Origin: an uncultured Clostridia bacterium | GTDB lineage: Bacteria > Bacillota > Clostridia > Christensenellales > UBA1242 | Assembly: GCA_944383295.1 (NCBI GenBank) | Contig: CALWOW010000026.1 | Coordinates: forward strand, 1 to 54,330 | Direction: 5' to 3' | DNA length: 54,330 bases | Shown: in pieces, positions 34,901-43,359 of the stretch | Layout of the letters: every line of letters begins with the position of its first letter | Position numbering within the stretch: the first letter of the stretch is position 1 | Translations under genes and position numbers: made by a program | Notes under the pieces: model-generated | Database searches by the model: none | What the model was told of the DNA's origin: nothing | The model's input: only the letters and a program-made list of their open reading frames with translations

Positions 34901-35399
34901 ACTTGACAGCAGTATTGCTAGTCTAAAAGGTGAAGAAGTACACGAAACTATACCTGTAAAAATTGAAGTTGATATTGATGCCTACATACCAAAAGACTTT
35001 ATTACCGATAACATTCAAAGAATGGAAGTTTATAGTATGATTGCAAACATCAAAGATGAGCAAGATTTTGTGCAAGTGCAAAACAAAATTCTCGACAAGT
35101 GGGGGAGTTTGCCTTCTTCTGTATTGGGCCTTTGTAAAGTTGCTTTGCTAAAAGCAAAATGTCAAAATTTACAAGCAGTCCGTGCTAGTGTTACAGCAAA
35201 GCATAGTAATATTTACTTTAATGATAATGCGAGCGTATTAGGTGTATTAAATGGGCTAAATTTGGGTAAATTTAGTGTATATAAAAAAGATGGTTTGACA
35301 ATAATTAAAGCAGACAATCAAGGTCTAAAACCTGAGATTTTTTGGCAAAATACCTTTGATTTACTTGATAATTTAATTGCAAAAACTTGTGCTAAATAA
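31938..35399 (+). CDS. mfd: Transcription-repair coupling factor Mfd
   Basis: 1153 residues, full length. The UvrB-like N-terminal modules are followed by the CarD-like RNA polymerase interaction domain (GDYVVHAIHGIGVCEG, about 490-550). The RecG-like translocase has Walker A GDVGYGKTEVA, LDEEQRFGV (DEEQ box), TATPIPRTL, and the R-G-R-V-G-R motif VI region (RGRVGRSD). The C-terminal TRCF domain follows. It removes stalled RNA polymerase and recruits UvrA to transcribed-strand lesions. AGGTG precedes the ATG. Confidence 0.97.
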   Translation: MLNCFDKDSKINQILKDLHSQEKVSVFGFNMGERTVVSSLVDKPICYVTADNTEVENLKRQFASLDKKVDILDYSTDDFCLHTLEFGSAGLNAQVALFNALNKKIDVLIVTAETLTSVFAPKTVWQKNTLKLKANQDIEIDLLGKQLTAIGYNRVDAIDSAGQWAKRGDVLDVFPLNSELPYRIHFFDTQIEKITTFNILTQFKIDEVNEIVVCPNGFLLAETAIKEALEYIDSQNNKMRKNAGKRADFSDYIANLDALTHAKTLFENGIPRSAWQFCAGFTDSQRLTELLNDWTFVLDQPKQIWSNILEHLDIVKQNIDAGIKSGQLVEAHKNLIADFDEISSSFENLNAISFQSLMTQNKFFTPTKVYNIETLPVPKLGRDYQSYATALQDFLDRNYKIILCVGDANQAIDIATKLQRYIKVEQIASLQDSKLNRINIFVHSLYIGACFVEDKLLFLGSKENRFETIKPKWDKNIVKVTDTFTLPEQGDYVVHAIHGIGVCEGVTQLSIGGAKRDYVVVSYKNNDKLYVPTEQLDMLGRYIGGDKKPALSSIGGNAFEKEKQRVRESVKQLAFDLLKLYREREKSKGIVMKVAPDLMQEFEQSFGYTPTPDQEKAFNDVYSDLASGKIMDRLIVGDVGYGKTEVAIRAAFVAVMSGYQVAVIVPTTILSEQHFNNFNARLKNYGIEVRCLNRFRTPKMQKQIIEDVENGKVNILIGTHRALSKDVKFFNLGLLILDEEQRFGVGDKEKLKNIKKNVHVLTLTATPIPRTLHMSLVGIRDITTIETPPLDRLPVQTVVSQFSYNLAGTALRREKARGGQSLVVYPRVENIEAFAQSLRAELGNEFNVAVAHGQMDKNKIEEVMLELYKGNIDVLVATTLIENGIDVPNANTLFVVSAEKLGLSQLYQLRGRVGRSDRLAWAYFTYMDEGKLTGQAYDRLSVLMQYTALGSGFKIAMRDLEIRGAGNILGPEQHGQMEKVGYDMYCKILDSSIASLKGEEVHETIPVKIEVDIDAYIPKDFITDNIQRMEVYSMIANIKDEQDFVQVQNKILDKWGSLPSSVLGLCKVALLKAKCQNLQAVRASVTAKHSNIYFNDNASVLGVLNGLNLGKFSVYKKDGLTIIKADNQGLKPEIFWQNTFDLLDNLIAKTCAK

Positions 35400-35428
35400 T
35401 TGCAAAATACGTATTTATGTGATAGAAT
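35400..35428 (+). promoter_or_regulatory. Promoter for the PrsA-like lipoprotein gene
   Basis: -35 TTGCAA (35400-35405), 17-nt spacer, -10 TAGAAT (35423-35428) with TGA extended -10. Confidence 0.55.
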
Positions 35429-35460
35429 AAATTACTACTAAAATTTTTTGGAGATGAAAC

Positions 35461-37179
35461 GTGGCTAAAATGAAATTTTTAAAAATGTGTGTTTTGATGC
35501 TTTGCGTATGTATGATACCTTCGCTCGCAGGTTGTTCTTTGGTAACCACTAATGTAGATAAGCAACTTAACGAAGTAGTTGCTAGTTTTGACAACGGTAG
35601 AGTTGAAGTAACACGTGAAGATTTAATATTGACTTACAATAGTATAGGTAATAGCAATTATGATAATTCTTCAACCCCAACACAAAGTGGAGTTGAACAA
35701 ACTCTCAACCTTGCTTTAAATCGAGCAATTTTAGTTGACTTTTTGACAGCTGATGATAAACAAGCAGAACGTGAAAAACTTGGACTTGATAAAATTGTTT
35801 TGACTACTTATGAGGCTAATAACGTTTGGAGAAATGTTTATTCTTACTTAAATAGTGCTTTAAAGAACAATGAAGACCAGTTAAGAGAAGAGGCTGGTGC
35901 TACTCTCGAGGAAAAAACAACTGAAGAGGAAAAATCCACCGCTTACACTCCTTATGATAAAACATATACTTACTACTATGACAGTCAAAGTGGACAATTT
36001 GTGTTGGAAAGAGTAACTGAAGATACTTCATACGAAAACGAGTCTATAGCATTGTTTGATACATCTGCTGATTTGACTTTTGCAGAAAAAGCAAAGCAAG
36101 CAATGGAAAATTTCCGTTCTAAATATTGGGAATACACTGACAGTACAGAAATGGACCCTACTTATGAAAGCGAAAATAGTTTTAGTGATAAAGCGTGGAA
36201 TAAATATATAAACGCACTTACTCGTGCCGAAGCAGACAGAAATTTAAGCAAAGAACCTGCTGAAATATTCTTGCGTGAAGTGCAAAGAATTTATCAAATT
36301 TATTACGACAATCAAATTTTAACAAGATTTCAAGAAGATTTTGAAAAAAGCAATGATGTAACCATTGATATGGTAGCAACAAAATTTAAAGAATTGTACA
36401 ATGCTCAATACGAACAATTTACTGCAAATCCTAGTGCGTTTGATAGTTTAATCCCTACTAGCGCAGAAAAAGTTTACTATATGCAAAATCCAGAAGGATA
36501 TTTCAAAGTTAATCATATTTTAATTAAGTTTAGCGATGAACAAAATGACGCTATGGAAGCAGAAAAAACAAAATTATCTAATGGACAAATCACAAAGACT
36601 CAATACGAAGCAAATATTGAAAAGATTAAGTCAGAAACCAAAGCATACAATCGTGATACACAAGAATACGAAAGTATGGATACATTCTATTCAAAATTAC
36701 AAAGCGCATTGAGTACAGCAACTAGTGATAGTACAAGAATGGTTGTGTTCCGTGAATTTATGCACCGTTATTCTCAAGATGATGCAACTTTAAATGCTAG
36801 TGCGTGCTACTACATTCCAACAGATAGCACAAAAGACACTATGGAAGAAAATTTTGCAAATGTTAGCCGTGAATTGTATGATAATGGAAACGGTCAAGTA
36901 AGCGCTATTTCAAATTTTGCAGAAACAAGTTATGGTTATCATATAATTATGTACACAGGAAAGGCAACAAATATTTCTGCAAGTGGCAACAATCAAACAA
37001 TTGTTGAAAGATTAAATGGTTATTACTTAAACCCACTATACAACAAGACTATGTTGGACCAGATTATTGAAAACATTACATTGACTTCTTATAGTACTTA
37101 TGAAAACAATATTTTAAATCAAATAAAAGCGGATAAAAATATTGTAATATATCCATCTAGTTATAATGATTTATATTAG
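35461..37179 (+). CDS. PrsA/SurA-like peptidyl-prolyl isomerase lipoprotein
   Basis: 572 residues with a GTG start at 35461, chosen because GGAG lies 8 nt before it while the ATG at 35470 is too far. The signal peptide ends in lipobox LAGC (C25), so it is lipid-anchored outside the membrane. Parvulin-like pieces are VNHILIKFSDEQ (about 350) and TSYGYHIIMYTG (about 495), separated by a long charged insertion. The large helical remainder fits a chaperone bowl. PrsA-type foldases help exported proteins fold. A prsA-like gene after pth-mfd is usual in Bacillota. The catalytic His/Asp set is not easily confirmed by eye. Confidence 0.85.
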   Translation: MAKMKFLKMCVLMLCVCMIPSLAGCSLVTTNVDKQLNEVVASFDNGRVEVTREDLILTYNSIGNSNYDNSSTPTQSGVEQTLNLALNRAILVDFLTADDKQAEREKLGLDKIVLTTYEANNVWRNVYSYLNSALKNNEDQLREEAGATLEEKTTEEEKSTAYTPYDKTYTYYYDSQSGQFVLERVTEDTSYENESIALFDTSADLTFAEKAKQAMENFRSKYWEYTDSTEMDPTYESENSFSDKAWNKYINALTRAEADRNLSKEPAEIFLREVQRIYQIYYDNQILTRFQEDFEKSNDVTIDMVATKFKELYNAQYEQFTANPSAFDSLIPTSAEKVYYMQNPEGYFKVNHILIKFSDEQNDAMEAEKTKLSNGQITKTQYEANIEKIKSETKAYNRDTQEYESMDTFYSKLQSALSTATSDSTRMVVFREFMHRYSQDDATLNASACYYIPTDSTKDTMEENFANVSRELYDNGNGQVSAISNFAETSYGYHIIMYTGKATNISASGNNQTIVERLNGYYLNPLYNKTMLDQIIENITLTSYSTYENNILNQIKADKNIVIYPSSYNDLY

Positions 37180-37180
37180 T

Positions 37181-37208
37181 AAAAAGGATAAAGGTATTAT
37201 CCTTTTTT
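37181..37208 (+). terminator. Intrinsic terminator after the PrsA-like gene
   Basis: Stem AAAAGGATA (37182-37190) / TATCCTTTT (37198-37206), 7-nt loop, T-run. Confidence 0.85.
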
Positions 37209-37209
37209 C

Positions 37210-37238
37210 TTTACAAAAAAGTCCTATTATGCTAAAAT
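37210..37238 (+). promoter_or_regulatory. Promoter for tmk-holB-ricT-rsmI
   Basis: -35 TTTACA (37210-37215), 17-nt spacer, -10 TAAAAT (37233-37238) with TGC extended -10. Confidence 0.6.
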
Positions 37239-37256
37239 AAACAAGAGGTGAAAATT

Positions 37257-37907
37257 ATGAAATACAAGGGAATGCTAATTACTTTTGAAGGTGGAGATGG
37301 TAGCGGAAAATCTACTCAAGCCGAACTGTTTAAAAATTATTTATCAAATAAGGGAATTGAATTTTTCTCTACTCGTGAGCCAGGGGGAACGGACTTTTCA
37401 GAAGCTGTCCGTGCTTTGACCAAAGATATGAGATATAAAGATAAAAGTTTGATTAGCGAATTGTTGTTATTTGAAGCTGCACGTGCTGATATTGTAGAAA
37501 AAAGAGTTATTCCAGCACTTGAGCAAGGAAAAGTTGTGATTATGGATAGATTTTACGATTCAACTACTGCTTACCAAAGTTTTGGTCGTGGAATGGATAG
37601 GGAAATGGTACAAAAGTTAAACTTATTCGCTTCTCACAATTTAGTGCCTGATATAACCTTTTATATGGCGATAAACCCACAAGAAGCTTTTGTGCGCAAG
37701 GGGGGAGTAGAGCAAAACGATTTAATGGAAAAAGCGGGTATGGAATTTCATAATCGTGTAAAATTAGGTTTTGATACATTAGCAAAAGAAAACCCAGATA
37801 GATTTGTGGTAATTGACAGTACTTTACCTATTAGCAAGGTGTATGAAACGATAGTTAATACTTATGAAAATAAAGTTGCAACAAAGCAAAATGTTTTGCA
37901 AAAATAG
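37257..37907 (+). CDS. tmk: Thymidylate kinase
   Basis: 216 residues from the ATG at 37257, preceded by AGAGGTG; an in-frame GTG nine bases earlier is part of that site. P-loop FEGGDGSGKST, then TREPGGTDFSEAVR and the DRFYDSTTAYQSFGRG block that binds dTMP. It makes dTDP for DNA synthesis. It heads the tmk-holB-ricT-rsmI order known from Bacillus, here without the yaaQ, yaaR and yabA genes found between them in B. subtilis. Confidence 0.96.
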   Translation: MKYKGMLITFEGGDGSGKSTQAELFKNYLSNKGIEFFSTREPGGTDFSEAVRALTKDMRYKDKSLISELLLFEAARADIVEKRVIPALEQGKVVIMDRFYDSTTAYQSFGRGMDREMVQKLNLFASHNLVPDITFYMAINPQEAFVRKGGVEQNDLMEKAGMEFHNRVKLGFDTLAKENPDRFVVIDSTLPISKVYETIVNTYENKVATKQNVLQK

Positions 37908-37926
37908 AAAATAAAACGGAGAAAAA

Positions 37927-38886
37927 ATGAATTCTAGTTTACAAAATTTTAAAGAAAGTCCCGTAAATAAAGATATAAAACAAAACAAATTAAGTCACAG
38001 TTTGTTGTTGATTAGTCCTGACAATTATGCTTTGGAAAATTATGCAAAGTATCTTGTTATGTCTTTGATGTGTTTAGGAATTGATAAACCTTGCGGAGAG
38101 TGTAGCGAATGTAAAAAAATTTTACACGGAAACAATGTTGATGTTTTGTATTATCCGCAAAAAGATGCAAAGTCCTTAAATTCGGCGGAAATTAGTGATT
38201 TAATTGATAATGCTTTTAGTGCTCCGTACGAGGCTGATAAAAAAATTTTTGTTATACGCAACGCAAACGGAATAGATGCTAGTATGCAAAATAAATTGTT
38301 AAAGACTTTGGAAGAACCACCACACAACACCTATTTTATTTTGCTAGCCACAATGGACAATAATATTTTACCAACTATAAAATCTCGTTGCCGTATTGTG
38401 AGAGTTCCAGCAATAAGTCTTGATGAAATTAAGCAAGAGTTAATACATAAAGGTGTAGATGAAGGTACCGCAAAGTTAGCGCTTAAATACTGCGATAATA
38501 ATTGTGATTTGGCTTTAAAATATGCAACAAATCCAAATTTTGCTCAAAATGTTGCAATGGTGGAAGATTTATTAAAAAATTTCCGCAAATCGTGGCAAAT
38601 GCTTGATTATTCTGCTAAATTATATAAACTTAATGAAAATTTTGAAGATATAATTGAGATATTTTTGTCCGTTTGTTCTCGTGCTGTTGCTTTGCTATGC
38701 GGTAAAAAAATTGATGATAATGTTGCTCGTAATGTAGCAGAAAATTTTAGTGTTGACGCTTTGGTAAATCTTGTGAAAGGGTGCAATACTTTAATTGAAA
38801 AAAGAAAAAGAAATTGTAACTACAACAGTATCGTCGATAGTTTCTTGTTTATGATTTTGGAGGTTAGACATAAATGGCCGATTTAG
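37927..38886 (+). CDS. holB: DNA polymerase III delta-prime subunit
   Basis: 319 residues. The N-terminal AAA+ fold has lost the P-loop lysine (LLLISPDNYALENYAK in place of GxxGxGK), as expected for delta-prime. The zinc module CGECSECKK, the LLKTLEEPP helix and the SRC arginine finger (PTIKSRC) are intact. It is a fixed part of the clamp loader. CGGAG precedes the ATG. Its last 13 bases overlap the ricT start. Confidence 0.92.
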   Translation: MNSSLQNFKESPVNKDIKQNKLSHSLLLISPDNYALENYAKYLVMSLMCLGIDKPCGECSECKKILHGNNVDVLYYPQKDAKSLNSAEISDLIDNAFSAPYEADKKIFVIRNANGIDASMQNKLLKTLEEPPHNTYFILLATMDNNILPTIKSRCRIVRVPAISLDEIKQELIHKGVDEGTAKLALKYCDNNCDLALKYATNPNFAQNVAMVEDLLKNFRKSWQMLDYSAKLYKLNENFEDIIEIFLSVCSRAVALLCGKKIDDNVARNVAENFSVDALVNLVKGCNTLIEKRKRNCNYNSIVDSFLFMILEVRHKWPI

Positions 38887-39692
38887 TAAATATAAGGTTA
38901 AATGATGCTAGATTGTTACCTTTTGAATGCAGTTTTAAATTAACAAAAAATCAACCTGTTGTCGTTGAGTTTGCTGATGGTATTTGCGAATTTGGTATCT
39001 TTGTTTGTCCCGAGCATAATCAAATAGAAGCCTTAGGTAAAGTTTTGCATATTGCTAGTGAAAAGGATATTGCTGAAAATAAAAGATTGTTGTCATTTGA
39101 AAAAGAAGATAAGGAAAAAGTATTGCAACGAGTAAAGGCGTTGAACATAAAGTTGAAATTAGTGTCTGTATTGCGTTCTTTTGACGGCAAAAAAATATTA
39201 ATTATGTACACTGCTGATGATAGGGTGGACTTTAGACAACTTGTGCGTGATTTGGCGGGTATTTTCCGTATGCGTGTTGAAATGCGCCAGATTAATGAAA
39301 GGGAAGAAGCAAAATTTATCGGCGGTTGTGGGCAATGCGGTCAACCACTTTGTTGTCGAAGATTTTTAGGTTGTCAAAAGCAAACTTCCATTAAAATGGC
39401 AAAAACTCAAGGAATTTCATTGACACCTAGCAAGGTAAACGGTTTATGCGGTAAACTTATGTGCTGTTTACAATATGAGTATCCTTGTTACAAGGAAGCA
39501 AAAGAAAAATTACCACCTATAGGTAGCATTGTTGAAACAGACAAGGGACAAGGTGAAGTTGTAGATTTAGATTTGCTAAATGAATTGATAGTTGTTAAGT
39601 TGAAAAATGAAGCACAATTAGTAGAAAAATTTACAAAAGAACAAATAAAAGTGTTGAGCAAAGCGACAAGCACGGAGGAAAATGATGAGTAA
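38874..39692 (+). CDS. ricT: PSP1-domain protein RicT (YaaT)
   Basis: 272 residues. The Cys-rich core of the PSP1/RicT family is clear: GCGQCGQPLCCRRFLG (about 143-158) and GLCGKLMCCLQYEYPCY (about 184-200), residues that hold Fe-S clusters in the B. subtilis RicAFT complex. In that organism it supports RNase Y mRNA processing and development. The partner genes ricA and ricF are not in this window. The gene overlaps holB by 13 nt with GGAGG upstream of its ATG. Confidence 0.92.
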   Translation: MADLVNIRLNDARLLPFECSFKLTKNQPVVVEFADGICEFGIFVCPEHNQIEALGKVLHIASEKDIAENKRLLSFEKEDKEKVLQRVKALNIKLKLVSVLRSFDGKKILIMYTADDRVDFRQLVRDLAGIFRMRVEMRQINEREEAKFIGGCGQCGQPLCCRRFLGCQKQTSIKMAKTQGISLTPSKVNGLCGKLMCCLQYEYPCYKEAKEKLPPIGSIVETDKGQGEVVDLDLLNELIVVKLKNEAQLVEKFTKEQIKVLSKATSTEENDE

Positions 39693-40494
39693 AGGGAAAG
39701 TTTATTTCGTGGCTACTCCTATTGGAAATTTGGGCGATATAACAGTTCGTGCTTTGGATATTTTAAAGCAAGTAGATAAAATTGCTTGCGAAGACACTAG
39801 ACATTCGAGTATTTTGCTAAACCATTATGAAATAAAAAAACCAACTTTTTCTTATCATAAATTTAATGAAAATAAAACTGCTTTACACATTGTTGAATTA
39901 GTGTCAAAAGGTGAAAATATCGCTGTAATAAGTGATGCGGGTATGCCCATAATATCAGACCCGGGTGCAATTTTAGTGCAAGAATTATTGAAAAATGATA
40001 TTGATTTTGAGATAATTCCCGGAGCAAGTGCCTGTGTTACTGCACTTGCTTTATCTGGTTTGGATAGCACTTCGTTTGTCTATGGGGGGTTTTTACCTGA
40101 TAAAAATCAAGATAGAGTTAAATATATTACACAATTAGCAAATGCGGAATCAACTTTGATATTTTATTCTGCGTGTCATGATATAAATAAAGATTTGGAA
40201 TGCTTGTATCAAGTTTTAGGTGCAAGGAAAGTCGTAGTTTGCAATGATTTGACAAAAAAGTTTGAGACAACGTTTAGGGGCGTATTAGGTGATTTAGCAA
40301 TTCCTGATGCAAAAGGTGAATTTGTAGTTTGTATCGAAGGACAAAAGTTAAATAACACATTAAATAATTTAACAATAGATGAACACATAAAACATTATCT
40401 TAATACGGGTGTAACTCGTATGGAAGCACTAAAATTAGTAGCAAAAGACCGTAATTTAAGTAAAAGTGAAGTATATAAAGCATCTTTAAAGTAA
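39685..40494 (+). CDS. rsmI: 16S rRNA (cytidine1402-2'-O)-methyltransferase
   Basis: 269 residues from the second of two adjacent ATG codons, which gives better spacing to GGAGG; the first is at 39682. YFVATPIGNLGDIT at the N-terminus, CEDTRHS, and SDAGMPIISDPG are signatures of RsmI within the tetrapyrrole-methylase fold; YGGFLP and the final SKSEVYKASL complete it. It methylates the ribose of C1402 in the decoding centre. It overlaps ricT and ends the operon. Confidence 0.95.
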   Translation: MSKGKVYFVATPIGNLGDITVRALDILKQVDKIACEDTRHSSILLNHYEIKKPTFSYHKFNENKTALHIVELVSKGENIAVISDAGMPIISDPGAILVQELLKNDIDFEIIPGASACVTALALSGLDSTSFVYGGFLPDKNQDRVKYITQLANAESTLIFYSACHDINKDLECLYQVLGARKVVVCNDLTKKFETTFRGVLGDLAIPDAKGEFVVCIEGQKLNNTLNNLTIDEHIKHYLNTGVTRMEALKLVAKDRNLSKSEVYKASLK

Positions 40495-40548
40495 ACATAA
40501 ATAATTTTATTAAAGATAGTATTAACATTGAGTGTTAAAGTATTCATA

Positions 40549-40577
40549 TTGACAAAAACATTAAAATATGTTATAAT
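40549..40577 (+). promoter_or_regulatory. Perfect-consensus promoter for the 40600 gene
   Basis: -35 TTGACA (40549-40554), 17-nt spacer, -10 TATAAT (40572-40577) with TGT extended -10. Confidence 0.85.
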
Positions 40578-40599
40578 TAAAACAGAGGTTAAGGATTGT

Positions 40600-40932
40600 A
40601 TGGAAAAGTATAAGGATGAAAACTTTTACAAAAATATTTATGTTGGAAAGTTTGGGAATAAAGATGAAATTTTAAAAAATGTATGGTATATTTATGAACT
40701 TTGTGATTTGCAAAGTTCTTTGGTTGTAACAATGAATAAAAAACGTTGGATGCAAATCGAAAAGCAACTCCTAGTTTTGCAAGGAGATGTTCCAAAAGAT
40801 ATAGATAAGAAAACGCTCGATGAAATGGCTGAAATAAAATATACACTTTTTAGTTTGAAAAAGTATGTTACTTTTAAAAAGACAAAACTAAATAATCAAA
40901 ATCGACTTGAAGAAATTACAAAACAATTTTAA
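40600..40932 (+). CDS. Hypothetical 110-aa protein
   Basis: 110 residues from the ATG at 40600, downstream of AAGGAT and a perfect promoter; the longer in-frame start overlaps that promoter and is unlikely. Not recognised. The composition is Lys/Glu/Leu-rich with aromatic residues, probably all-helical, without a signal peptide or Cys/His cluster. It is monocistronic with its own terminator. The strong promoter suggests substantial expression, at odds with an unknown function. Confidence 0.72.
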   Translation: MEKYKDENFYKNIYVGKFGNKDEILKNVWYIYELCDLQSSLVVTMNKKRWMQIEKQLLVLQGDVPKDIDKKTLDEMAEIKYTLFSLKKYVTFKKTKLNNQNRLEEITKQF

Positions 40933-40940
40933 AATAAACA

Positions 40941-40978
40941 AAAAACACATTAAGCAAAGTTTACTTGATGTGTTTTTT
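40941..40978 (+). terminator. Strong intrinsic terminator
   Basis: Stem AAAAACACATTAAG (40941-40954) / CTTGATGTGTTTTT (40964-40977) with one G-T wobble. Confidence 0.88.
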
Positions 40979-41037
40979 ATTAGGTAATGTTTTTGGGTTT
41001 TTACAAATTAAATTTATTTTTAATTTATATGAGAATA

Positions 41038-41065
41038 AAAAACTTTTTATTTAGAAAGTTTTTAT
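41038..41065 (-). terminator. Terminator of the tetR-yhaO-yhaN operon
   Basis: Stem AAAAACTTT (41038-41046) / AAAGTTTTT (41055-41063). Read on the minus strand it is followed by a T-run and overlaps the stop codon of yhaN. Confidence 0.75.
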
Positions 41066-43359
41066 TTTTTTATCGCTCTGCTAGAATGACAAACTAGGTA
41101 AATAACTTGAAATTCCTTGCTAATCTCTTCGAGCATGGCAAGTCCTTTTTGTGTTTTTTCATCATCGAGATTATTAAATGGGTCATCCATAATTAATGGG
41201 GGAGTTTCATTTTCAAACAAAGTACGAGCAAGAGCAAGTCGCATACACAATTCTATTACATCTCTTCCGCCACTGCTATAAAATTTGCTTGTTTTCTTTT
41301 CTCCGTGTTGCTCTATTAAAACATTAAGTGAAGTATCAATACTAACCTTATCAAATTTTTCACCGACAATTTTTCTTGAATATTCTTTAAATGCATTTGA
41401 AAGCGGAGTAAGGTACTTTGCTGTTAAATTATTTTTAGCGCTATTTAAAAAATCACGAGTGTATTTTACAGTAATTAGGTTTTCTTTAAGTTTACTAATT
41501 TCCTCTTTCAAACTTTCTACAGTTGCTTGCAAACCACTTAAATTCCCTGTTAAATTTGATAAATTAATTAATCGAGAATTGATTGCGCTGTTTGTTTTTG
41601 TTAAATTATCTTTTTGTGCTTCTAGTGTATCAATTTGTTGTTCAATCGGTGTTAAATCTAAATTTTGAAAAACATTTTTATCTTCTTCATTTAACTTATT
41701 TTCTTCAATAAAGTTTTGCAAATCTTTTCTTTTTTGTTCAACAGTTTGTGTTATGTATTTTAATCGTTCAAATTTAGAACGGCATTCAGTTAAACAGGAA
41801 TTGAAGTGGTCGTAATTTACAAAAAATTGACTGTAATATTGTGATAATTTTGACTTAATTTCTTGTATTTTTTTCTCGTATTCTTGTTTTCTGTTTGCTA
41901 AATTATCTTGATTGTCTTTGTATTCTTTAAATTGTTTTAAGTTAAAACTTATATTTAAGATTGCTTGTTGTAAATCTTGTGTGTTTTCGTTGTATTTGTT
42001 AATAAAATTTAATACTTGTAGTTTGTAATTTTCTTGTTCTTTTGTTAAATTTTCTATATTGTTTTTTGATATAATATTTGCGGGTAAGTTATCATTTTTT
42101 GTAGGTTTAACTGCGAAAATTATTGAGATAATGCCCAAAATCGCACCTAAACCGATAAATGTAATTAATAAAGCAATATTATTTAAAAACCCTGCAAAAC
42201 CTATAATTATTAAAATAAGTGCAAGTGCTCCAAAGCCCAGTGAAAATATTTTATTTTTGTTATTTTTTGATGTATTGCTTTGATTAAAAACATTTTGAGA
42301 AATTTGAATTTTTGTATCAATATTTGATATTTTTTGTGTTAATTGTTTTGCTTCGTTTATTTCATTTTCTGTAGGTACGCCGTTTATAAAATATGTTTTT
42401 AATTTTTCGTAATTTATTGCTTCACGATTTTCATTTAATTCTTCCAAAGTAGATTTATATTTTTCTAATCTATTTTGATATTCTGCTAGATTTTCTATTA
42501 GTTCTATTGTAGGTGGGTCTTGCTTGAAAAAGTCTAGTAAACTTTTTCGTTCGGCATCAATTCGTTCAAATTCTCTTTGTTTTTCCGCTAATTGTTTTCT
42601 TATTACTTCTTTAGTGCGCTCATCGTTTACTGCTTGTAATTTTTTGCGTAAAAAATCAATTTGTTGTTGGATATTTTGTAACTTCAAAGTATTATCTTTG
42701 AATTCGGCGTTGAGTTGGGTTTCTTCTATTTTTGCAGATTTGCAGTTTTCTAATTTTTCAATAGTTTCTTCAAGTTCTAACTGTTTTTGATAAATTTGAC
42801 CGCCTTTACCTCGTAACAATTCCAAACTTGTTTGATAGGTTAGTAATTTTTTATCTACTTCGGCTAGACTTTCCAAATCTTGATTTTCAATTAATTTGCC
42901 TAACTTTTCTTTGATGCTTTCATCATCAGTGGGGGAAATAAAGTTATGTTGTATAAAAGTACTTCGCATAAAAGTATTCGCATTTATGCCTAATTGCTTT
43001 TGAACAAATTCAGGTTCATTGATTTGAATATTAGTTTTTAAATCGTACAAAGCAAATTTATCTTTCGATTGTTTTTCACCGAAAAAACGCTCAATGCGAT
43101 ATTGTTTGTCTTTTAATTCAAATTCCAACCAACCGCCAAAATTTCCACCTTGCCAAGGTGTGTATTTTTTGCGTTCGTTTTCATCTAAATCTTGTTTTGT
43201 AGTTTGTGGCAAGCCAAATAACATTGCTTTAATAAAACTGGCAAAGGTGGATTTTCCCCAGCCATTTTCTTGTAAGATAATATTCAAATTATCAGTAAAA
43301 TCATAGTCAAATTGTTGTAATTTCCCATAATTTTCTATATGACAACGAATAAGTTTCAT
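41062..43359 (-). CDS. yhaN: YhaN-like SMC/Rad50-type ATPase
   Basis: 765 residues. Walker A ENGWGKST (about 32-39) lies in an N-terminal AAA_23-like lobe (IENYGKLQQFDYDF). Long coiled coils run from ~180 to ~345 and ~420 to ~620. Between them are two hydrophobic helices (about 365-415), as seen in YhaN relatives, suggesting a membrane tether at the hinge. The C-terminal lobe has the signature FYSSGGRDVIELCMRLALAR and Walker B/D-loop LIMDDPFNNLDDEK. It is the ATPase partner of the YhaO nuclease, analogous to SbcC/Rad50. Its ATG overlaps the yhaO TGA (ATGA) with GGAGGTG upstream. Confidence 0.88.
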   Translation of the reverse strand: MKLIRCHIENYGKLQQFDYDFTDNLNIILQENGWGKSTFASFIKAMLFGLPQTTKQDLDENERKKYTPWQGGNFGGWLEFELKDKQYRIERFFGEKQSKDKFALYDLKTNIQINEPEFVQKQLGINANTFMRSTFIQHNFISPTDDESIKEKLGKLIENQDLESLAEVDKKLLTYQTSLELLRGKGGQIYQKQLELEETIEKLENCKSAKIEETQLNAEFKDNTLKLQNIQQQIDFLRKKLQAVNDERTKEVIRKQLAEKQREFERIDAERKSLLDFFKQDPPTIELIENLAEYQNRLEKYKSTLEELNENREAINYEKLKTYFINGVPTENEINEAKQLTQKISNIDTKIQISQNVFNQSNTSKNNKNKIFSLGFGALALILIIIGFAGFLNNIALLITFIGLGAILGIISIIFAVKPTKNDNLPANIISKNNIENLTKEQENYKLQVLNFINKYNENTQDLQQAILNISFNLKQFKEYKDNQDNLANRKQEYEKKIQEIKSKLSQYYSQFFVNYDHFNSCLTECRSKFERLKYITQTVEQKRKDLQNFIEENKLNEEDKNVFQNLDLTPIEQQIDTLEAQKDNLTKTNSAINSRLINLSNLTGNLSGLQATVESLKEEISKLKENLITVKYTRDFLNSAKNNLTAKYLTPLSNAFKEYSRKIVGEKFDKVSIDTSLNVLIEQHGEKKTSKFYSSGGRDVIELCMRLALARTLFENETPPLIMDDPFNNLDDEKTQKGLAMLEEISKEFQVIYLVCHSSRAIKK

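Noticed and set aside
40522-40538. TTAACA/TGTTAA hairpin as an rsmI terminator
   Set aside because: It lacks a T-run and its arms are only 6 bp of AT-rich sequence.
41285-41668. Plus-strand reading frame of 127 codons over yhaN
   Set aside because: Shadow of coiled-coil coding sequence; no start signals.
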